A DNA stretch of 64,000 bases, from contig NZ_JAFAGT010000033.1 in NCBI RefSeq assembly GCF_019237615.1, forward strand, positions 23,993 through 87,992, read 5' to 3'. Positions 29,147 to 36,937 of this stretch are shown piece after piece (within the stretch, counting starts at the first letter, position 1; the number at the start of each line of letters is the position of its first letter). The translations under genes were made by a program, and so were the position numbers. The DNA is from Roseateles sp. Lineage in GTDB: Bacteria > Pseudomonadota > Gammaproteobacteria > Burkholderiales > Burkholderiaceae_C. The notes beneath the pieces are model-generated. The model was not told where the DNA came from. It worked only from the letters and a program-made list of their open reading frames with translations, and did not search any database.

Positions 29147-31555
29147 TTAGAGGTTCAGCTCGGCCGGCACGAGGCCGGGGGCCGAGACGCGCAGGTGCGC
29201 GGGTGATGTGTTGCCGGTGCGGCGCAGGACGGCGAGGCCGCGCCCTTCGTAGGCTGCATGCTCGGCATCACGCGGATCATCCACATCCGCGAGGCTGCCA
29301 TTGCCGATGCCGAGGATCTCGAGCGGGCCCATGGTGTCGAAGCGCAGCTTGTGCGTCGCGTCGGGTACGCGCCGGCCCAGGGCATCGACGACGAAGAACT
29401 GGATCTGCTCGACGCCGTCCCGGCCGCTGCCCACGCGCTGCAGCTCGATGCGTGCGGCGGTGCCTGCCGTCTGGAGCTTGAACTCGGCGGCGGGCTTGCC
29501 GTCCTGCAGGCCCACGGCCTTCAGCTCGCCGGCTTCGAAGGGCAGCGTCCAGCTCAGGATGCCTTCGACGGCATCGGCGGCCCGCTGCGTGCCGACCAAC
29601 AGGCCGTTCAGCCACAGCTGCACCTCGGGCGTGTTGGCATAGGCCGAAACGACCATGGACTCTCCCTCGGGCCAGTTCCAATGCTCGGCGACCTTGGCAC
29701 GCTTTTGCTGGTCCAGCAGCGGCGTGCCCTGGCCGGAGGCAGACGCGATTTGCGTTGCCGAGGCGGTGGCGGCGGCCAGGTAGACGACCGGCCCGGTCGC
29801 CCACAGGCTGGCGCGGAAGGCGCCGCGTGGCTTCATGAAGCCGGCCAGATCGAAGAGGCCGAAGTCCGCCGCACGCAGCGGCCAGCGGCCGGCCTCGCCG
29901 AGGTAGTCGAAGCCGGTCCAGAGAAACTGGGCGCTGATGTAGGGCGTGTCGCGCACGACGGCCCAGGCACGGTAGTCGTGGCGGTTCTCGCTGCCGTAGA
30001 TGATGCGCCGCGGGTGCTTCGCATGGTCGGCCGCGTAGCGGGCTTCCTGGTAGTTGTAGCCGGCCATGTCGAACAGTGCGGCGAACCCCACCGCGTCGCT
30101 CATCTCCACCGAGGCCAGTGCCGCGGTGACGGGGCGGGTCGGGTCCATGCGGCGCACGGCATCCACCAGCGGCCGGCCCCAGCGAACCAGGTCGCTGGCC
30201 GGCGGCGCGGAGGCGCGGTACCTGGCGCCCAGCACCGGGTGGGAAAACGGGTCGTTGGGGTAGTCGACTTCGTTGCCGACGCTCCACATGACGATGCTGG
30301 GATGGTTGCGGTCGCGCCTTACCATGTCCTCGACATCGCGCACGCCCCAGGCGGCGAACTCCTCGCCATAGCCCTGGCGGCCCGGCACGCCGACGTTCCA
30401 GCCCTCTATCCACTTGTTCTTGGTGGGCGAGAACTCGTCGAAGGCCTCGACCTGCACCAGAAATCCCATTCGGTCCGCCAGGTCCAGCAGTTCGGGCGCC
30501 GGTGGGTTGTGGCTGGTGCGGACGGCGTTGACGCCGATGTCCTTCAACTGCTGCAGCCGGCGCTCCAGCACAGCCACCGGCACGGCCGCGCCCAGGCTGC
30601 CGGCATCATGGTGCAGGCAAACGCCCTTGAGCTTGAGTGGCTGGCCGTTCAGCGTGAAGCCGGTGTCGGGGTCGAAGCGGAAGCTGCGGATGCCGAAGGG
30701 CGTGTCGGTCTGATCCACCTGCTTTCCCTGCACCAGCACGCTTTGGCGCAAGGTGTAGAGGGTGGGTGTCGCGGGCGACCAGCGATGTGGGCGGTCGACC
30801 GACAGCGACTGCGAGAGTGCGCGACGCTCGCCAGCGGCGAGTCGGGCCTGCGTTTCGCGCGCGGCGACGATGCGGCCGTCCGGCGCGACGACCTCGCTGC
30901 GCAGCGTGAACCGGCGGGCGTCGGCCGCGGCGTTGACGAGTTCCGTTTCTGCCTTCACGTCGGCTCTGGCAGCGCCGACCTTGGCCGTCATCACTTGGCT
31001 GCCCCACGGCGCGATGTGCAGCGCATCCGTGAAGCTCAGCCGCACGTCGCGGTAGATGCCGGAGCCGGTGAAGTAGCGCGAATCCATCTGCCGCGAGTGG
31101 TCCACGCGCACGGCCAGCACGTTGGGGCTGCCGTCGAACTTCAGGTAGGGCGTCAGCTCGAACTGGAAGCTGCTGTAGCCGTACGGTCGGCCGCCGACGT
31201 AGCTGCCGTTGATCCAGACCTGCGCATGGTCGTAGACGCCATCGAAGGTGACGCGCGCGAGGCGGCCCTTCTGCTCGGCGCCCACGGCGAAGCTGCGGCG
31301 GTACCAGGCGATGCCGCCGGCCGCATAGCCGTTGCCGCTCCCGTGCTCGGCGCGCAAGGGCTCGTGCTGGCTCCAATCGTGAGGCACGCGCACGGCCCGC
31401 CAGCCGCTGTCGTCGAAGGCCGGCTGCATGGCGGCGCCGGGATCGCTTTTGTGGAAACGCCAGCCGCTGTCCAGCGTCTGCTCCTGGCGCTGGGCCAGGG
31501 CAGAGCCGGCAAGCGCCAACAGGGTGATGGCAAGGCCGGTACGGTGCATGCTCAC
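29147..31555 (-). CDS. GH2 beta-galactosidase
   Basis: An 802-residue secreted enzyme. A signal peptide (…TGLAITLLALAGSALAQ) precedes a sugar-binding domain (WRAVRVPHDWSQHEP, GIAWYRRSF, VWINGSYVGGRPYGYSSF), immunoglobulin-like domains and the catalytic barrel (LKGVCLHHDAGSLGAAVP, NAVRTSHNPPAPELLDLADR). MWSVGNEVDYP carries the acid/base Glu and IYGSENRHD the likely nucleophile. The layout is that of Bacteroides/Xanthomonas-type beta-galactosidases with extra C-terminal Ig-like domains. It would remove galactose from galactan side chains. The GTG start at 31555 overlaps the previous stop (GTGA); an ATG at 31549 is possible. Confidence 0.85.
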   Translation of the reverse strand: MSMHRTGLAITLLALAGSALAQRQEQTLDSGWRFHKSDPGAAMQPAFDDSGWRAVRVPHDWSQHEPLRAEHGSGNGYAAGGIAWYRRSFAVGAEQKGRLARVTFDGVYDHAQVWINGSYVGGRPYGYSSFQFELTPYLKFDGSPNVLAVRVDHSRQMDSRYFTGSGIYRDVRLSFTDALHIAPWGSQVMTAKVGAARADVKAETELVNAAADARRFTLRSEVVAPDGRIVAARETQARLAAGERRALSQSLSVDRPHRWSPATPTLYTLRQSVLVQGKQVDQTDTPFGIRSFRFDPDTGFTLNGQPLKLKGVCLHHDAGSLGAAVPVAVLERRLQQLKDIGVNAVRTSHNPPAPELLDLADRMGFLVQVEAFDEFSPTKNKWIEGWNVGVPGRQGYGEEFAAWGVRDVEDMVRRDRNHPSIVMWSVGNEVDYPNDPFSHPVLGARYRASAPPASDLVRWGRPLVDAVRRMDPTRPVTAALASVEMSDAVGFAALFDMAGYNYQEARYAADHAKHPRRIIYGSENRHDYRAWAVVRDTPYISAQFLWTGFDYLGEAGRWPLRAADFGLFDLAGFMKPRGAFRASLWATGPVVYLAAATASATQIASASGQGTPLLDQQKRAKVAEHWNWPEGESMVVSAYANTPEVQLWLNGLLVGTQRAADAVEGILSWTLPFEAGELKAVGLQDGKPAAEFKLQTAGTAARIELQRVGSGRDGVEQIQFFVVDALGRRVPDATHKLRFDTMGPLEILGIGNGSLADVDDPRDAEHAAYEGRGLAVLRRTGNTSPAHLRVSAPGLVPAELNL

Positions 31556-34500
31556 CGCTGCAGGCTGCGTGGCTGCGCCACGGCTTCCAGCGGCACGCCA
31601 CCGCGAGCCACGGCCAGCGGCAGCAGGCGCACGGCCTCCAGCGCATTGGCTGCGTCGCCGTCGGTCGTGACGGCCAGCGTCAGCGTGTTGTCGCCGTTGG
31701 GGTTGAGGATGCCGGGCGGCAGCACGAAGACGCGCTGCGGGCCGATGTGGGCGATGAACTGGCCCAGGTTCCAGCCGTTGACGAAGATCAGCGCGCGGTT
31801 ATCCACCTCGGAGCGAGGCTTCGTCGTGTCGCCGAAGGCCAGGCCCAACTGCACGTCGTGGCCTTGCGGCAGGTCCAGCTTGAAGCTCGTGCGCAACCAG
31901 TACGTGCCGGCGGCCGGGGGCGCGGCGCCGGGCGTGGTTGCCACCCAGCCAGCCTGCGGCTTGGCCGGGTCGATGGGCAGGTGCCAGCCCATGCGCTCGC
32001 CCTGCAGGCCGCCGTTGTTCAGCGGACCGCGCACGAGGTCGGCGATGTCCTCGCCGCCCTTGTTGCCTTGGATCTTCCACGCGATGGGCGTACCAAAGCG
32101 CTGGCCGCCTTTGGGGGTGAGCGACGCGGAGATCAGGCCGCGGGCCTCCTTGTGCACGTCGTCGGCGAACAAGTCCCAGTTGTGCGAGTTGTTGCGCACG
32201 ACGACGGCGATGACGTGCTCGCCCGGCGGCAGATCCTTCAGCAGATGCCTGAAGGTGTCGGTGGTCTCGGGGAAGGGCCGGCCGGTGTCGTGGTCCTGCT
32301 GGCCGATGAACTTGCCATCCACCCAGACCTGGATCAGGCCGGCGCCGCCGCCACCGAAGAACAGTTCCAGTTGCAGGGGCTTGGACGTGCTCGTCGTGAA
32401 TCGGCCGCGGTACCAGACGTCGCCGTGGTGGAAGCCGTAGTCGCTCATCGCCAGCACGGGCTGGCCCTTGTCCGGCGCCGTGTAGACGTTGGCGGCCGAG
32501 GCGCTCGCGTCGGCATTGCGCCAGGTGCTGTCGTCGAAGTCGGGGGCGGCCTCCAGCGAGTCGAAGCGGCGCGTCCAGGCCAACTGCGCCAGGTCGGGTA
32601 GCTGGACGGCGTCAGGGCCCGGCAGGGCGGCGCGGGCGGTGAGGCTGAAATCCTGCGCGCTGCTGGCGACGGCCTGGCCGTTGAAGCTCAGTCCGGTGAT
32701 GCCTTCGGGCACCCAGGCGCGCAGCATGCTCGGCGCTGTCGTGTCGCCGGTCAGCTTCAGCGTCCTGCCTTCGATGGTCGCCGTGCGCACCAGGGCGGGG
32801 CTGCGCACGAGGACGGCCTGTGTGCCGGCATGCAGGCGCCAGAACTCCTGGCCGGTCTTCTCGTCGGCGATCAGCAGCAGCAGCGGTGCACGGCCGGCGC
32901 CGCTGATCAGCACTTCGGTGAGGTCGCGATGCTGGTAGTTCAGGCGCAGGTCGCCGCGCTTGGCGTCCCAGTTCACCTGTGCCTGGCCGCGCAGCAGCTT
33001 GACCTGGGGCTTGCTCGCGAAGCGCAGTACGGTCTCGCCATCGTCGCCATTGCGGCCATACAGCAGTGCCACGTCGCGCGCGTCCTGCTGCAGTTGTGCC
33101 TGCAGCTCGCTGGTGCTGTAGACCAGGTGCTGGCGCTCCAGCGCGTAGCTGGCCAGCAGCATCTTGGCGTCCTGGCCGGTCAACGTCAGCCTGCCGGCCT
33201 GCGGGATCTGGTAGCTGCCGTCCCTGGTCTGCAGCGTGAAGCCGAACGCCTCGGTCCCGCTCAGGTGGTTGTGCTGGGCCAGCAGCACATGACTGCCGAG
33301 CGCGTTGTTGACGTTGTGATAGAGCCTGATCCTGGCGTTGCCGGGGTCCAGCACCTCGCCCTTGTCCATCGCCGCCAGCACGGGCGTGGCGGCCTGCACC
33401 AGGCCGCCCATCTGCTTGAGCACCAGTGCCTTGTCGCGCATCACGCGCGACTCGCTGATGGGCGAGCCGTAGTCGTAGCTTGTGTAGACCACGGGCCCGC
33501 CCAGCCAGCCCCAGCTGGTGCCGCCGTAGGCCATGTAGATGGAGTGGATGGTCAGCGAGTTGATCAGGCTGCCGCCATAGACCACGCGCTGGTAGCCTGG
33601 GCCCTGGCGCCTGGCCGTGCACTCGTAGGTGCCGTTGCTGCCCCAGTAGTCGAACCAGCCCGCGCCGATCTCGGCGACGAAACCCGGCGTGTTGGGCGAG
33701 GCGAGCGAGCCAACCTTGGGGAAGTTCCTGCCGTAGATGCCCCAGTCCTGCACCGGCGCCGGTGCGCCGGGCGTGCCGTCCACGCCGCAGACGCCGCCGG
33801 GGTAGCCGTCGAACGCGTAGAGGTCAGTCGGGCCGGGGTTGGCGAAAGGGGCGGTCGAGTTCTTCGGCGTCCAGTCCGGCAGCCGCGACGCGGCGTTGTG
33901 GAACAGCGGCACGGTGATGCCGTCGGCGCGCGCCTTGTCCGCCAGGTGCTGCATGTGGCGGATGTTCTTGGGGTTCACCGCGAACAGCTCGTTCTCCAGC
34001 TGGTAGGCGATGACGTTGCCGCCGCCGTTGGTGATCTGATGGCGGGCCAGGATGGCGTTGATCTGCGTCATCCATTCGTCGGTGGCGGCCTGGTACTCGG
34101 CCGCGTCGGTGCGCGCCTCGACGCGCTGGCGCAGCAGCCAGCCGGGGAAGCCGCCGGCCGTCAGCTCGGCATTCACATAGGGCCCCATGCGGGCGATGAC
34201 GTACAGGCCTTCCTCCTCGGCCATCTGGATGGCGCGCTCGACGTTGCGGATGCCGGTGAAGTCGTAGTGGCCGGGCTTGGCCGAGTGGTAGCCCCAGCTG
34301 AAGTAGAAGGCCACGGCATTCAGGCCGGATGCCTTCATCTTCTGCAGCACGTCTCGCCACAGGCTGGGCGAGGGCAGGCGGAAGGGATGGAACTCGCCGC
34401 CGAAGATCATCTCGCGCTTGCCGTCGATGATCAGCGAGTGGCGGTCCCAGGTGACAGTCTTCGGCTTGGCCTTGGGCGCCGTCGCGCGCTCCAGTTGCGC

Positions 34501-35472
34501 CGTGTCCTCGGAGATGACGGTGAAGTGGCGCACGGTACCCGACACGCCGCCCAGCTCCTTCCTGGGCGTCCAGGTCTGGAGGCCGTCGAAGCTGTCGGAG
34601 TACCAGTAGCGCTTGGTCGTGTAGTCATCGAAATAGATGCGCCAGCCCGACTTGCCATCAGCACCCTTTATGGGCACCAGGGCCTGGCCTTCCGACGGAC
34701 CGCCCCAGCCGGCCCAGTCGCCGGTCCGCTGCAGGGCCCAGGGGCCGTCCAGCGACGGGGCGGTCGCCAGCTCGATGAACTTGGTCGTCTCGTTCTTCGC
34801 GAACGCGACGTAGCGGCCTTCGTGCTGGATGACGAAGGTGTCGATGTAGTTGTTCTCCAGCCCCCGCATGGGCACGGGGTCGGCAAACTTCGTGAAGCTC
34901 GCGTCCAGCGCCTTCACCGAATAGGCGGCGAACGGCCCTTGCGTGCCGGTCCTGGACAGGCTCACGATGAGCTTCAGGCTGCCGTCGGATTCGCGGAACC
35001 ACTCGGGCGCCCAGACGTTGCTGACCTTTTCATCGGCGCCCGGTAGCTGCACCGGCACATCGGCCACATGCGTCCAGCTTCTCAGGTCGGCCGACTTGGC
35101 GATGCCGAAGGTGGAGCCCGACCAGTTGGTCGTGTAGGCGATGTAGTAGAGGCCGTCGGCCGCGCGGATGATGGACGGGTCGCGCAGCAGGTCCTTGGGC
35201 GGTTGATAGACCTCGGAGCCCAGCGAGGTGAAGGTGACGCCGTCGGCCGACGAGAACAGGCTCAGCTTGTTCTGCGAGGTGGCCATGAAGGCCGACATCA
35301 GAAAGGTCTTCGCACCCTTGGTGGCGGCCAGCGGCGCCTCGGCCTGCGTGGCGCCGAGGGTGGTGGGCGCCTGGCCCGGCAGGTCCTGCGCACCGGCTGC
35401 TGAGCACATCAACAGCGCGGCCAACCAGATGGCGGTGCGGTTCGGCAGGGCAGGCGGCAGGACAGCAGGCAT
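31552..35472 (-). CDS. GH43-GH35 fusion: propeller glycosidase joined to beta-galactosidase
   Basis: A 1306-residue secreted two-enzyme fusion. After a signal peptide (NRTAIWLAALLMCSAAGAQ), residues about 50-335 are a GH43-type five-bladed propeller: LLRDPSIIRAADGLYYIAYT, NVWAPEWFRESDGSLKLIVS, NNYIDTFVI and GGPSEGQAL. From about 355 a GH35 beta-galactosidase follows: MIFGGEFHPFRLPSPSLWRD, MGPYVNAELTAGGFPGWLLR, AYQLENELF (acid/base Glu) and GFVAEIGAGWFDYWG (nucleophile Glu), then beta-sandwich domains to the end. Single GH35 enzymes are about 600-900 residues. Joining both activities suits arabinogalactan-type side chains. First gene of the long leftward block. Confidence 0.85.
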   Translation of the reverse strand: MPAVLPPALPNRTAIWLAALLMCSAAGAQDLPGQAPTTLGATQAEAPLAATKGAKTFLMSAFMATSQNKLSLFSSADGVTFTSLGSEVYQPPKDLLRDPSIIRAADGLYYIAYTTNWSGSTFGIAKSADLRSWTHVADVPVQLPGADEKVSNVWAPEWFRESDGSLKLIVSLSRTGTQGPFAAYSVKALDASFTKFADPVPMRGLENNYIDTFVIQHEGRYVAFAKNETTKFIELATAPSLDGPWALQRTGDWAGWGGPSEGQALVPIKGADGKSGWRIYFDDYTTKRYWYSDSFDGLQTWTPRKELGGVSGTVRHFTVISEDTAQLERATAPKAKPKTVTWDRHSLIIDGKREMIFGGEFHPFRLPSPSLWRDVLQKMKASGLNAVAFYFSWGYHSAKPGHYDFTGIRNVERAIQMAEEEGLYVIARMGPYVNAELTAGGFPGWLLRQRVEARTDAAEYQAATDEWMTQINAILARHQITNGGGNVIAYQLENELFAVNPKNIRHMQHLADKARADGITVPLFHNAASRLPDWTPKNSTAPFANPGPTDLYAFDGYPGGVCGVDGTPGAPAPVQDWGIYGRNFPKVGSLASPNTPGFVAEIGAGWFDYWGSNGTYECTARRQGPGYQRVVYGGSLINSLTIHSIYMAYGGTSWGWLGGPVVYTSYDYGSPISESRVMRDKALVLKQMGGLVQAATPVLAAMDKGEVLDPGNARIRLYHNVNNALGSHVLLAQHNHLSGTEAFGFTLQTRDGSYQIPQAGRLTLTGQDAKMLLASYALERQHLVYSTSELQAQLQQDARDVALLYGRNGDDGETVLRFASKPQVKLLRGQAQVNWDAKRGDLRLNYQHRDLTEVLISGAGRAPLLLLIADEKTGQEFWRLHAGTQAVLVRSPALVRTATIEGRTLKLTGDTTAPSMLRAWVPEGITGLSFNGQAVASSAQDFSLTARAALPGPDAVQLPDLAQLAWTRRFDSLEAAPDFDDSTWRNADASASAANVYTAPDKGQPVLAMSDYGFHHGDVWYRGRFTTSTSKPLQLELFFGGGGAGLIQVWVDGKFIGQQDHDTGRPFPETTDTFRHLLKDLPPGEHVIAVVVRNNSHNWDLFADDVHKEARGLISASLTPKGGQRFGTPIAWKIQGNKGGEDIADLVRGPLNNGGLQGERMGWHLPIDPAKPQAGWVATTPGAAPPAAGTYWLRTSFKLDLPQGHDVQLGLAFGDTTKPRSEVDNRALIFVNGWNLGQFIAHIGPQRVFVLPPGILNPNGDNTLTLAVTTDGDAANALEAVRLLPLAVARGGVPLEAVAQPRSLQR

Positions 35473-35512
35473 GGGCAGACCGAGAGTGCGTGGATCCGAG
35501 GCCAGTGTCCCC

Positions 35513-35541
35513 GCGTTTGTCCGTGCGAATCGATCAAACGC
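35513..35541. promoter_or_regulatory. Inverted repeat upstream of the GH43-GH35 operon
   Basis: GCGTTTG (35513-35519) and CAAACGC (35535-35541) are perfect inverted arms 15 bp apart in the 134-bp divergent gap between the RG-I block and ftsY. The arm sequence GCGTTT/AAACGC also flanks the palindrome at 18463-18488, in opposite order. The core TCACGNNCGTGA itself is not present here. It may be an operator for the leftward block. Confidence 0.4.
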
Positions 35542-35606
35542 TTGCGAGAAAGGCCGCCGCCGAGGCTCCGGCGGGGATATGCCAAGACCCAGCGAAAATG
35601 CCGGCT

Positions 35607-36854
35607 ATGTTCAGTTTCTTCAAGAAGTCGGCCCCGGCCCCAGCGCCCGCCGAAGGGCCTCAGCTGTTGTCCGAGGGGTGGACCGTCAAGCCGGCCAGCG
35701 TCCCCGCCCCCGCACCGGCCCCCGCACCGGCCCCCGCACCCGCACCCGCACCGGCACCGGCACCGGCACCGGCACCGGCACCGGCACCGGCACCGGCACC
35801 GGCACTGGCACCGGTCGCGTCCGTGGCGCCTGCCGTCGCGCCCGCACCCGTGGCGCCTCCCATAGCGCCGGCACCGGTGGCAGCGCCGATCGCGCCGTCC
35901 GTGGTGGCGCCGCCGGTTGCCGCACCCGCGCCAGCTCCGGTGGTCGCCGCGCCGCCTCGCCAAAGCTGGATGGAGCGCCTGCGCGCCGGGCTGCGCAAGA
36001 CCGGCGGCAGCATCGCCGGCGTCTTTAGCGGCGCCCGCATCGATGACCAGCTCTACGAGGAGCTAGAGGAGGCGCTGCTGCTGGCCGACACCGGCGTGAA
36101 GGCCACACAGTTCCTGCTCGACGACCTGAAGCGGCGCGTGAAGGAGACCCGGGTCACCGAGCCGCAGGCTGTGCGAGGCCTGCTGGTGGATGCCCTGGCG
36201 CAGCTGCTGGCGCCGCTGGAGAAGGGTCTGGAAGTGGGGCGCTTCACGCCCACGGTCATGATGGTCGTCGGCGTCAACGGTGCCGGCAAGACCACCAGCA
36301 TAGGCAAGCTGACCCGCCACCTCGCCGAGGCCGATCAGCGTGTGCTGCTGGCGGCGGCCGACACGTTCCGCGCCGCCGCGCGCGAGCAGTTGGGTGTGTG
36401 GGCCGACCGTGCCAAGGTCGAGATCATCAGCCAGGAGGGCGGCGACCCGGCGGCCGTGTCCTTCGATGCGGTGAACGCCGGCCGCGCCCGCGGCGCGGAC
36501 GTGGTCATCGCCGACACGGCCGGCCGCCTGCCGACGCAGATCCACCTGATGGAGGAGCTGAAGAAGATCCGGCGCGTCATCGCCAAGGCCCAGGAGGATG
36601 CGCCGCACGAGGTGCTACTTGTGGTGGACGGCAACACCGGCCAGAACGCGCTGAACCAGGTCAAGGCCTTCGACGAGGCGCTGGGCCTGACGGGGCTGGT
36701 CGTCACCAAGCTGGACGGTACCGCCAAGGGCGGGGTGCTCGCGGCCATCGCTCGCGAGCGGCCGGTGCCGGTCTATTTCATCGGCGTGGGCGAGAAGCTG
36801 GAAGACCTGGAGACCTTCAATGCGCGCGAGTTCGCGCAGGCGCTTCTGGCCTAG
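35607..36854 (+). CDS. ftsY: Signal recognition particle receptor FtsY
   Basis: A 415-residue GTPase that docks ribosome-SRP complexes at the membrane. MFSFFKK starts the membrane-targeting region, followed by an Ala-Pro-rich A domain (about 30-110), then the N domain and the G domain with GVNGAGKTTSIGKL, DTFRAAAREQL, DTAGRLPT and TKLDGTAKGG. Length is usual, but the A domain is an almost pure (Ala-Pro)n track rather than the acidic region of E. coli. The ATG at 35607 is preferred from family starts; an in-frame ATG at 35598 adds three residues. It borders the RG-I island and marks the return to housekeeping genes. Confidence 0.95.
   Translation: MFSFFKKSAPAPAPAEGPQLLSEGWTVKPASVPAPAPAPAPAPAPAPAPAPAPAPAPAPAPAPAPALAPVASVAPAVAPAPVAPPIAPAPVAAPIAPSVVAPPVAAPAPAPVVAAPPRQSWMERLRAGLRKTGGSIAGVFSGARIDDQLYEELEEALLLADTGVKATQFLLDDLKRRVKETRVTEPQAVRGLLVDALAQLLAPLEKGLEVGRFTPTVMMVVGVNGAGKTTSIGKLTRHLAEADQRVLLAAADTFRAAAREQLGVWADRAKVEIISQEGGDPAAVSFDAVNAGRARGADVVIADTAGRLPTQIHLMEELKKIRRVIAKAQEDAPHEVLLVVDGNTGQNALNQVKAFDEALGLTGLVVTKLDGTAKGGVLAAIARERPVPVYFIGVGEKLEDLETFNAREFAQALLA
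35748..35813 (+). repeat. Hexanucleotide microsatellite (GCACCG)n inside ftsY
   Basis: Nine perfect tandem GCACCG units (35748-35801), then GCACTG and one more GCACCG, encode Ala-Pro pairs; degenerate units extend back to about 35703. The 6-bp unit keeps the frame when copy number changes, so the track is likely length-variable among strains without harming FtsY. Confidence 0.9.
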
Positions 36855-36937
36855 GGAAGATGCCCAGCAGTTGACTGGTCAGCGGGGCTGCTGGAATGCC
36901 TATGCTCCCGGATCTTTTTGATCCGTCCGAGGTTTGC

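Noticed and set aside
35703..35813. CRISPR-like or minisatellite array
   Set aside because: The units are 6-bp codon pairs for Ala-Pro inside ftsY with no spacers.
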